Assembly: GCA_964383465.1 (NCBI GenBank)
Contig: CAYLGT010000014.1
Span: forward strand, 1 to 19,303
Origin: CAYLGT01 sp964383465
GTDB taxonomy: Bacteria; Patescibacteriota; Saccharimonadia; Saccharimonadales; Saccharimonadaceae
Reading direction: 5' to 3'
Length of the DNA stretch: 19,303 bases
Shown: piece by piece, positions 1-5,274 of the stretch
Layout of the letters: the number at the start of each line of letters is the position of its first letter
Position numbering within the stretch: position 1 is the first letter of the stretch
Translations under genes and position numbers: made by a program
The notes under the pieces: model-generated
What the model was told of the DNA's origin: nothing
Seen by the model: the letters and a program-made list of their open reading frames with translations, nothing else
The model's database searches: none

Positions 1-384
1 TTAGCGCAAACAACTCGTACCAAACGCGGGGTCGATACATTCGTGAACGGTATAGTTCGCGATGAAGGCTGCGAGAAGAAGCGGAGCTATGAGCAGTGGC
101 GTAAGCCACAGCAGTAAGTATTTCTTGTTCTTCGCTGCTCGCTTTATGGTATAGACAAGCGCTGCCAGTACGGACACAGCCAGACCGAGCCAGCTCAGGA
201 TTGCTGCTGTATCTAGCAGGAGCTCGCCGAGCGAGCTATTTCCTGCAGTTCCACCTGCAAATGTGTCCGCTACTTCGCCCCCGAAAAGTGCAGCCAACAC
301 CATGAGCGCCGGACCCACACAGAGTCCAAGCAGCTGGACCCTGAAGATCTGTGCAAGCGTCAATCTTTCCAAGAGACGATCCAT
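1..384 (-). CDS. Small polytopic membrane protein, unknown function
   Basis: A 127-residue protein with about three hydrophobic segments (roughly residues 15-35, 58-79 and 89-109), a basic cytoplasmic-type stretch KRAAKNKK between the second and third, and a Cys-containing C-terminal tail (HECIDPAFGTSCLR) with two cysteines that could form a disulfide if it faces outward. The start is supported by a purine-rich AAGGAAGGG a few bases upstream of the ATG. A -10 box TACACT (412-407) with TTTGTC-like -35 lies just upstream, and a terminator hairpin at 441-461 insulates it from the preceding minus-strand gene, so it is probably a single transcription unit in this direction. I do not recognise the family. 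Integral membrane location is well supported; function is unknown. Confidence 0.75.
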   Translation of the reverse strand: MDRLLERLTLAQIFRVQLLGLCVGPALMVLAALFGGEVADTFAGGTAGNSSLGELLLDTAAILSWLGLAVSVLAALVYTIKRAAKNKKYLLLWLTPLLIAPLLLAAFIANYTVHECIDPAFGTSCLR

Positions 385-406
385 GTTACCCTTCCTTTCA
401 TACTCC

Positions 407-434
407 AGTGTACCAAACTCGGATATATGACAAA
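407..434 (-). promoter_or_regulatory. Probable promoter of the small membrane protein
   Basis: On the minus strand a TTTGTC hexamer (434-429) is followed after 16 bases by TACACT (412-407). The predicted transcription start is about 15-20 bases before the ribosome binding site. The same TACACT -10 box recurs at 5256-5251 and 17402-17407 in this window. Confidence 0.45.
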
Positions 435-440
435 TTTTAA

Positions 441-461
441 GACCCCGCCGAGAGCGGGGTC
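441..461 (-). terminator. Intrinsic terminator hairpin
   Basis: GACCCCGC and GCGGGGTC pair perfectly over 8 bp around a 5-base loop. On the minus strand the stem is followed by TTAAAATTT, a weak U-rich tract, so it most likely ends the transcript of the 60-residue gene at 608-790. On the plus strand no T tract follows. Confidence 0.6.
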
Positions 462-607
462 TGTGGTCGGTTCGGATGAACCTGGCGAGTGTCGGCCTGC
501 TTAGAGCCTACCGGAGCTTCCCCGGAACCTGCCTCTCACATGAGGAGGGTCGCGAACCAGTCGCTATATTATATGGCGATAACCGTGCCAGTGCGGGCCG
601 CGGCGCC
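462..607. other. Intergenic stretch between 60-residue gene and its terminator, no gene recognised
   Basis: No convincing reading frame on either strand. It holds several short self-complementary pieces: GGTTC/GAACC (469-482), CCTC/GAGG around 531-547, an A/T-rich TCGC...GCGA loop near 561-580, and CGCCC-TAA-GGGCG (604-616) overlapping the stop codon of the upstream minus-strand gene. I compared it by eye with SRP RNA, tmRNA and RNase P signatures and found no match. It is read as a long 3' untranslated region or an unrecognised RNA. Confidence 0.3.
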
Positions 608-790
608 CTAAGGGCGACCGATGAGAATGGGGATGTTCTTCGGCAAGCCGAGCAGCCGGCGAACGAAGGACTCGTCCGGGACTGACATGACGACTTCGCG
701 CTCGAGAGCGCAGTCCTCTCCGATGAGTACCAGCCAAGTGCAAACCTGGGTACTCGACGGGGTGAACTTCCGGGTGAACTGGTGGGTCAT
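608..790 (-). CDS. 60-residue orphan protein with structured leader
   Basis: I choose the internal ATG at 790 because AAGAGGT lies about six bases upstream and the protein from there has normal composition (MTHQFTRKFTP..., ending NIPILIGRP). The longer frame reaching 943 overlaps the -10 box, so it would begin upstream of the predicted transcription start. The product is small, with a hydrophobic CTWLVLIG patch (residues 17-24) and two cysteines; no signal peptide and no family I recognise. The gene stands alone between its own promoter (959-932), a leader of about 135 bases containing three tandem hairpins, and a terminator at 441-461. Its G/C-rich codon use resembles the 424-residue gene at 1084-2358 and the pair at 10086-12052 rather than the core genes. 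That it is coding is likely but not certain; the segment could instead be a structured RNA. Confidence 0.5.
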   Translation of the reverse strand: MTHQFTRKFTPSSTQVCTWLVLIGEDCALEREVVMSVPDESFVRRLLGLPKNIPILIGRP

Positions 791-816
791 TTCTGACCTC
801 TTCCCCCAGCGGCGTG

Positions 817-889
817 CCGTGGTCCATCCACGGTCGTGCGCTTGTCGCGGAAAGACTAGGTCTTTCCACACTGGGATCGCATAGATCCC
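817..889 (-). promoter_or_regulatory. Three tandem hairpins in a 5' leader
   Basis: Three perfect stems follow each other: CCGTGG/CCACGG (817-833, 5-base loop), GGAAAGAC/GTCTTTCC (849-867, 3-base loop) and GGGATC/GATCCC (873-889, 5-base loop). They fill the predicted leader between the promoter (TSS near 925) and the ATG at 790. None is followed by a U tract, so they are not simple terminators. They could be a cis-regulatory RNA or part of a non-coding RNA covering the whole unit. Confidence 0.5.
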
Positions 890-931
890 TCCGTTTCTCT
901 CACCATCACCACACCCTGTGGCGATCATTTC

Positions 932-959
932 ATTATAACACAACTACTATAAAAGTCAA
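932..959 (-). promoter_or_regulatory. Promoter of the 60-residue gene
   Basis: TTGACT (959-954) and a perfect TATAAT (937-932) on the minus strand, spaced by 16 bases. This is one of the best promoter matches in the window and sets the transcription start near 925, ruling out the longer upstream reading frame start at 943. Confidence 0.7.
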
Positions 960-1006
960 CGTAAAGCGTTCTCTGTTTCTTTATTGCTAAAAATCTGTTC
1001 CAGCAA

Positions 1007-1035
1007 TTGTAAGTTAAGTAGTTTCATTGTACAGT
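1007..1035 (+). promoter_or_regulatory. Probable promoter of the zinc-finger membrane protein
   Basis: TTGTAA (1007-1012), 17-base spacer, TACAGT (1030-1035). The predicted start near 1042 gives a leader of about 40 bases with AAAGGAG ahead of the GTG start. Divergent from the promoter at 959-932. Confidence 0.45.
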
Positions 1036-1083
1036 ATACGCGTACTTTGACATCAGCTTTCCTTCTCACGAAAGGAGCGGCCC

Positions 1084-2358
1084 GTGGCTGTTCTGGAAGG
1101 CAAATGGGGCTGTGCCCAATGCCCGACCGTAGGCATTTCGGGGCTGCTCCTGAAGTGCCCAAACTGCGGCGACCCCCGCAACCAACACCTCGACCCCGAA
1201 GAAGCCCCCTACTTGCCCACCGATGCGCGCGAGATCACCGACCAGGATGAACTCGACTACGCGAACTCAGGCCCCGCCTGGAACTGTGGCAAGTGTGGCG
1301 AGCTGAATCGTGGCGACCATGACACATGTAGTAACTGTGGCGCCAAGCGCGACCACGACGACATGGTCAACCCGGTCTACACCTACGTCGATGGAATCGA
1401 CGCGCAAAACGTGCATCTCGACAATCCCGGTGCGGTCGTGGACGATCGAACGGACGCTGTACTGAAGTCAGCCGACAAGCTACAGGAACTGGAAACAGAG
1501 CCTGTGACTATGCCAGCCCGGACGTTCAGCGCCCTGTCTATCCCACGGCGAAGTGTTTTGTCGCTCCGTGACGCCGCCTACCGGGGTCGTCGTGCTCTCA
1601 GCTCACGAGTACGAGTCAGCCCAGCAAAGGCAGCCCTGACCGCCGCTGCGACCGTCCTTTCGGTCGGCGGAGGTGGTGCGGTATATGTGAACTTTGTCCA
1701 AACCCACGACGTCACCCTGCAGGTCACCGGCCTGGCATGGGAACGTCAAGTGGAAGTGGAAGAACTCCGTACGCTCACGAAACAGGACTGGGATCCACCA
1801 GCCGACGCCCGCATCCAGCACAGCGAGCGAGCGATTCATCACTACGACACAGTGCTGGACCACTACGAAACACGCCCACACCAAGTGGGCGAGCAGGTCC
1901 AAACTGGTACGCGAAATGAGTCATACGCCTGCGGAAGCACAACGGTCGACAACGGTAACGGTACGTTTAGTACCGAGACCGAGTACTGTGACCGCTCGGT
2001 CCCCGTCTACACCACGGAGTACCACACCGAGTATTCCCAGGAACCCGTTTACCGACAGGATCCTGTGTACCGGACGCTCTACACCTACGAGATCGATCGG
2101 TGGATGACGGATACCTTCGTGACCGCCAAAGGCAGTTCGGAACCGCACTGGCCCGAACCACGAGACCTCTCAAGCAAACAGCGAGTCGGTGATGAACGTC
2201 GCGAGACGTACACTGTCACGCTGTCCGACGAGGATGGCCGCAGCTTCAACCGAGAGATCGACTGGAGTAAATGGTCGGTGCTCGACAGTGGCGAGACTAT
2301 CCCCGGAAAGGAAAACCACCAAGGGTCTCTGCGCTCTGTGGAGTGGCCTACCAGCTGA
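1084..2358 (+). CDS. Membrane-anchored protein with two zinc modules, one RanBP2-like
   Basis: 424 residues, GTG start preceded by AAAGGAG and six bases. Domain order: zinc ribbon C10-C13-C25-C28; second zinc module W66, C68, C71, N75, C82, C85, which fits the RanBP2-type pattern W-x-C-x2-C-x3-N-x6-C-x2-C; an acidic and then basic linker to about residue 178; one membrane segment 181-204 (AKAALTAAATVL... GGGGAVYVNF); then an approximately 220-residue domain with HHYDTVLDHYETR, a Cys pair (C283, C302) and tyrosine/proline-rich repeats of the kind EPVYRQDPVYR. From charge distribution the zinc end is inferred to be cytoplasmic and the C-terminal domain outside, where the two cysteines could form a disulfide. 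Similar zinc-ribbon plus 'HHY...VYRTxY' proteins are known as uncharacterised bacterial and phage hypotheticals; that is from memory. Codon use is richer in G/C third positions than in the adjacent recJ, which may indicate acquisition. Function unknown. Confidence 0.8.
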   Translation: MAVLEGKWGCAQCPTVGISGLLLKCPNCGDPRNQHLDPEEAPYLPTDAREITDQDELDYANSGPAWNCGKCGELNRGDHDTCSNCGAKRDHDDMVNPVYTYVDGIDAQNVHLDNPGAVVDDRTDAVLKSADKLQELETEPVTMPARTFSALSIPRRSVLSLRDAAYRGRRALSSRVRVSPAKAALTAAATVLSVGGGGAVYVNFVQTHDVTLQVTGLAWERQVEVEELRTLTKQDWDPPADARIQHSERAIHHYDTVLDHYETRPHQVGEQVQTGTRNESYACGSTTVDNGNGTFSTETEYCDRSVPVYTTEYHTEYSQEPVYRQDPVYRTLYTYEIDRWMTDTFVTAKGSSEPHWPEPRDLSSKQRVGDERRETYTVTLSDEDGRSFNREIDWSKWSVLDSGETIPGKENHQGSLRSVEWPTS

Positions 2359-2367
2359 TGCAAAGTT

Positions 2368-2411
2368 ATAGCCGTGATGATATCGACGTGAGTCGAAATC
2401 GTCGCGGCTAT
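2368..2411. terminator. Large hairpin between convergent genes
   Basis: A 20-position stem (2368-2387 with 2392-2411, one mismatch and two G:U pairs) is capped by GTGA, a GNRA-type tetraloop. It lies between the stop codon of the zinc-finger gene and includes the stop codon of recJ (2410-2408). The plus strand continues TTCTCTTTG, a weak U tract, so it probably ends the plus-strand gene, and may act in both directions. Confidence 0.6.
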
Positions 2412-4042
2412 TTCTCTTTGAGGTCCAGAAGCCGTCCTTCGACACTGCGTCGGTTGTTCCATTCGTTGATGCCGAGTTCACATAGCACGTCGACGGCCTC
2501 ACCCACTTCGGAGGTGAATTTGTCGGCGCAGTTAAAGGCGATCATTTCCATACTTTGACCATTTGCATCTCCGAAACGATACTTCACATGTTGGTTCTCG
2601 GCACCCATAGTGCGTCGGCGGAGCACATGCAATTTTTTGAACTCAAACACCGGCTCGGGGTTGCCGTTGCCGTAGGGCTCTAGCCGGGAAAGCTCTTCGA
2701 CATTTCCCTCGGTGCACAGACGAAAATCGGTCAATGTTACGTCAGGCTTCACTGCCAGATGTCGCAGCTGGTCAGTCAGCTTCAAAGAGTTGTAGTGGGC
2801 GTTCATAGCGTCGCGCCAGGCGCCGATGTTTTCGACTTTCAGCGTCACACCGGCAGCAAGTTTGTGTCCACCGCCTTTTATGAGTAACTCTTCAGTCGCA
2901 CGGATTCCCTCGACCGCCGAGAAATCACCAAAACTACGGGCCGAACCCTTCGCCGTGCCATCTTCCAGCTCCTGCAGCACAAAGGTCGGTTTGTAATGGG
3001 CCTCGAGCAGTTTGGCGGCCACGATACCGATGATGCCGTGGCTCCACGTAGGATCGCTGACGATGAGCACCCGGTCGGAAACTCGTGCAATCGCCTGCTC
3101 GTTAGCGCTCTTAAATATCCGGTCTTGCTCGGCGCGACGGTCACGATTCATACCGTCGAGCAACTCGGCCAGTTCGTGCGCCTTCGAGTTGTCAGTCGTT
3201 GTCAGTAGGTCGAGCGCGAGCTGCGCTGTCTCCAGCCGACCAGCAGCGTTTAGCCGAGGCCCAAGCGCGAAGCCGAGGCTTCGGGCACTGAGCTTGCTGG
3301 GATCTACCCGAGACACCGCCATGAGCAGTTTTATGCCAGGACGACGAGTCTTTCGCATAACTTCGAGACCCCAGTAGACATTTGCTCGGTTCTCGTCAGC
3401 CAGCTCCACAACGTCGCAGACCGTGCCGAGCGCTACCAGGTCAAGCAGCCACTTCTCATGACCGGGCTCCAACCCATCGAGCTTTGTCTGCAATGCCTGG
3501 ATGAGTTTGAACGCCACTCCAACACCGGCTAGGTCTATAAAAGGATAGCTATGGTCGGTTCGCTTGGGGTTGATAGTCGCCACTGCCGCCGGCATGGTCT
3601 CTGCCACAGAGTGGTGATCGGTTACGATGACGTCGACGCCCAGTTCATTCGCCACGTCGATTTCCTTGTGGCTCAGGCTTCCACAGTCCACCGTAACGAT
3701 GAGCTGCGCACCCTGCTCGGCTAGTCGTCGTATAGCATCACTACTCAGCCCATAGCCTTCCACAAAACGATTTGGGATGAAGGCTTCTGCCGTGATCCCA
3801 AAACTGGCAAAGGCATCAAGTAGTACCGACGTCGCCGTCAACCCATCGATGTCGTAGTCACCATATATGAAGACTTTCTCACGATCTTTGTGTGCTTTAA
3901 CGAGCCGCTCAACCGCCTTTTCCATGTCGGGCAACAAAAACGGATCGTGACGAAACAGTTCGTAGTCCGGAAACAAAAATGCCTGACGTTTTTCACTATT
4001 CGTCAGGCCCCTAGCCGTAAGTACTGACTCGACTAGGCTCAT
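2408..4042 (-). CDS. recJ: Single-strand-specific 5'-3' exonuclease RecJ
   Basis: 544 residues, close to the usual RecJ length. DHH-family phosphoesterase motifs are intact: YGDYDIDG with D62, D64 and D66; VDCGS at 118-122; TDHHS at 141-145; VCD at 208-210; GPRLNAAGR at 261-269; and the DHHA1-type GGGHKLAAG at 390-398. RecJ degrades single-stranded DNA 5' to 3' with Mn/Mg and works in recombination, mismatch and base-excision repair and at stalled forks. The ATG at 4042 lies nine bases after the stop codon of the upstream winged-helix gene and has no recognisable Shine-Dalgarno sequence, so translational coupling is likely. The C-terminal part (about residues 430-544) carries the OB-fold-like segment expected in RecJ. 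Assignment is secure; regulation by its upstream partner is inference. Confidence 0.95.
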   Translation of the reverse strand: MSLVESVLTARGLTNSEKRQAFLFPDYELFRHDPFLLPDMEKAVERLVKAHKDREKVFIYGDYDIDGLTATSVLLDAFASFGITAEAFIPNRFVEGYGLSSDAIRRLAEQGAQLIVTVDCGSLSHKEIDVANELGVDVIVTDHHSVAETMPAAVATINPKRTDHSYPFIDLAGVGVAFKLIQALQTKLDGLEPGHEKWLLDLVALGTVCDVVELADENRANVYWGLEVMRKTRRPGIKLLMAVSRVDPSKLSARSLGFALGPRLNAAGRLETAQLALDLLTTTDNSKAHELAELLDGMNRDRRAEQDRIFKSANEQAIARVSDRVLIVSDPTWSHGIIGIVAAKLLEAHYKPTFVLQELEDGTAKGSARSFGDFSAVEGIRATEELLIKGGGHKLAAGVTLKVENIGAWRDAMNAHYNSLKLTDQLRHLAVKPDVTLTDFRLCTEGNVEELSRLEPYGNGNPEPVFEFKKLHVLRRRTMGAENQHVKYRFGDANGQSMEMIAFNCADKFTSEVGEAVDVLCELGINEWNNRRSVEGRLLDLKEK

Positions 4043-4051
4043 GCGCGCAGC

Positions 4052-4366
4052 CTAAGCGTCACCGGCAGATGTACGACGCTTGTTTTGAGTTTGTTGTGAT
4101 TTTATAACGATACTTTGGAGCTCTTTAAAGATCGCAAAGTGCTTGTTTGTCGAGTATATTTTGGTGTTACCCTGCTTCTCACTGGTGAGGAATCCAACTT
4201 TTTCCAGGCGCTTGAGTTCGCGCTGGATGTTGCCTGGATCTTCTTTGATCAGCTTCGCCAGACCCCTGACATGGGTGCGAAAGTCTGGATATTTGGCATA
4301 GACAACGATTATCTTGCGACGGACTCGTGACGTGATAAAAACATCCAACATACGACTAAACTTCAC
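4052..4366 (-). CDS. Winged-helix (ArsR-like) transcriptional regulator
   Basis: 104 residues. Residues 11-62 read as a winged helix-turn-helix: first helices ITSRVRRKIIVVYAKYP, a recognition helix around DPGNIQRELKRLEKVGFL (43-60) and a wing TSEKQGNTKIYSTN (61-74), ending in a basic tail KSQQTQNKRRTS. This layout is typical of ArsR/MarR-like single-domain regulators; no metal-binding cysteines are present, so a metal sensor is unlikely. The assumed start is GTG at 4366, with AAGAGGT directly abutting it and TATAAA (4382-4377) ten bases upstream; an internal ATG at 4351 is possible. It is the first gene of a two-gene operon with recJ, so it may control its own operon. The target is unknown. 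Confidence 0.75.
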   Translation of the reverse strand: MKFSRMLDVFITSRVRRKIIVVYAKYPDFRTHVRGLAKLIKEDPGNIQRELKRLEKVGFLTSEKQGNTKIYSTNKHFAIFKELQSIVIKSQQTQNKRRTSAGDA

Positions 4367-4473
4367 ACCTCTTAGATTTATATGCGTTGCTAATTATTCT
4401 ACATTTGTCGGGTGTGAAATTCAATAGCCCTTCGTGATTTTTATAGGACTTTTCTGCGCCCAAGGGCGTTCTG

Positions 4474-4576
4474 TCGCGGTTCAAGTCGAAGTTTCTCTCG
4501 AGCAGCACAGCTTGAGCTGTACGTGCTCAGTACTGCTCAGCGAGCAGCGCAGAGAAAACTTTGAGTTGGGCCGCGA
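4474..4576. other. Y-shaped inverted-repeat element, candidate structured RNA
   Basis: The arms 4474-4500 and 4548-4576 pair over roughly two dozen base pairs (with G:U pairs, one mismatch and one bulged A). Between them sit two further hairpins: GAGCA...TGCTC (4500-4528) enclosing ACAGC-TTGA-GCTGT (4507-4520), and CTGCTC-AGC-GAGCAG (4533-4547). The whole therefore folds into a three-way junction on either strand. It starts 12 bases after the stop codon of the minus-strand phosphoribosyltransferase gene. A further small GC-rich hairpin lies at 4457-4469. No reading frame and no U tract adjoin it. It could be an elaborate terminator, a non-coding RNA or a repeat element; strand is not determined. 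Confidence 0.55.
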
Positions 4577-4587
4577 GAAACGGCCGA

Positions 4588-5244
4588 TCAGTGCCAATTG
4601 AGGATAATTTCGTTCAGTTCGGCGATGGTTGCCTCATGTGAAGGAATGTCGTTGATGTCGTAGTAGTGGTTCGTGTCCAAGTAGTTGTCGGTGACGCTCA
4701 GTATATGAATCTCGTCACCAAGTATGTGCGCCCGGTCGACGGCCTCGACTGAAGCAATCGGTGTAGCGATGACGAGTCTGTGGATGCGTAGCGGCTTCAA
4801 AAAATCCGCAGCCGCGTCGAGACTTATACCACTCGCCAAACCGTCGGAAACGAGTATGACGTTGTGTTCCCGTAGCATCGTCTCGTTAACGATGCCGCCC
4901 GCACCAAGCAGCTGGTTCATATGCGAAAGCTTTTCGCGCTTCTGGTCCTCTAGGTAGCCATGAAACTCGCTGTAGTACGCTTCGATTTCTCCCGTAGAAA
5001 ACATGCCGTTATAGGTAAAACGCCCGCTTTGATTGACCGTCCCGAAGTCCACCTGCTCTCCCGGTATATCGATCTGTTCGCTCAGCAACATCGTAAGTGT
5101 ACAGTGTAGCTCCGCGGCAATTTGCCTACCAACCTGTACGGCACCATCGCTAAGGGCCACGACGATCGTGTTCTCATAACGATACCCAGCAACAAGCTGT
5201 TGCGCGAGTCGATACCCTGCCTCCAGGCGCGAACTAAAATACAT
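4588..5244 (-). CDS. Phosphoribosyltransferase-fold protein, probably diverged
   Basis: 218 residues resembling the COG1926-type phosphoribosyltransferase family. Residues 5-47 match the N-terminal pattern 'SRLEAGYRLAQQL...ALSDGAVQVGRQIAAEL', with SDGAVQVG where the family usually has a PRGGVPV-like loop. The PRPP-binding loop at 129-141 reads VILVSDGLASGIS in place of the typical VILVDDGIATGAT: one of the two acidic residues and the T-G-A-T are replaced, so PRPP binding may be altered. An EIEAYYSEFHGYL segment (86-98) corresponds to the family's helical insert. The start ATG at 5244 sits six bases after an extended -10 box TGCTACACT, predicting a leaderless mRNA. The gene is divergent from priA. 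Downstream lies the Y-shaped element. The enzymatic substrate is unknown. Confidence 0.75.
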   Translation of the reverse strand: MYFSSRLEAGYRLAQQLVAGYRYENTIVVALSDGAVQVGRQIAAELHCTLTMLLSEQIDIPGEQVDFGTVNQSGRFTYNGMFSTGEIEAYYSEFHGYLEDQKREKLSHMNQLLGAGGIVNETMLREHNVILVSDGLASGISLDAAADFLKPLRIHRLVIATPIASVEAVDRAHILGDEIHILSVTDNYLDTNHYYDINDIPSHEATIAELNEIILNWH

Positions 5245-5250
5245 AAAGCT

Positions 5251-5259
5251 AGTGTAGCA
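5251..5259 (-). promoter_or_regulatory. Extended -10 promoter, predicted leaderless start
   Basis: TGCTACACT on the minus strand (5259-5251), i.e. TGn plus TACACT. Six bases separate it from the A of the ATG at 5244, which is therefore the predicted transcription start. No good -35 box is visible, as is usual for extended -10 promoters. Confidence 0.5.
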
Positions 5260-5261
5260 GC

Positions 5262-5267
5262 TATAAT
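5262..5267 (+). promoter_or_regulatory. -10 box of priA, predicted leaderless start at 5275
   Basis: A perfect TATAAT lies seven bases before the ATG at 5275 and overlaps the alternative ATG at 5266, so only 5275 can be the start of an mRNA made from here. No Shine-Dalgarno sequence precedes either ATG. No clear -35 box is seen. Confidence 0.5.
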
Positions 5268-5274
5268 GGCGGTG

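Noticed and set aside
462..607. SRP RNA, tmRNA or RNase P RNA candidate
   Set aside because: Contains GGTTCC/CCGG fragments reminiscent of SRP RNA on the minus strand but not the conserved GGAAG-type domain IV loop, nor tmRNA or RNase P signature segments.
476..884. Plus-strand frames opposite the 60-residue gene
   Set aside because: Arg/Ser-rich composition typical of antisense shadows, no ribosome binding site or promoter.
608..943. Longer minus-strand frame of 111 codons starting at 943
   Set aside because: Its first codons overlap the TATAAT box (937-932) and lie upstream of the predicted transcription start; the internal ATG at 790 has a good ribosome binding site.
4476..4492. tRNA T-arm-like GGTTCAAGTC
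   Set aside because: The flanks do not form a T stem and no acceptor, D or anticodon arms are present; the bases belong to the long inverted repeat.
5122..5265. N-terminal extension of PriA to 5122
   Set aside because: It would overlap the divergent phosphoribosyltransferase gene and shows no PriA similarity; the promoter lies at 5262-5267.
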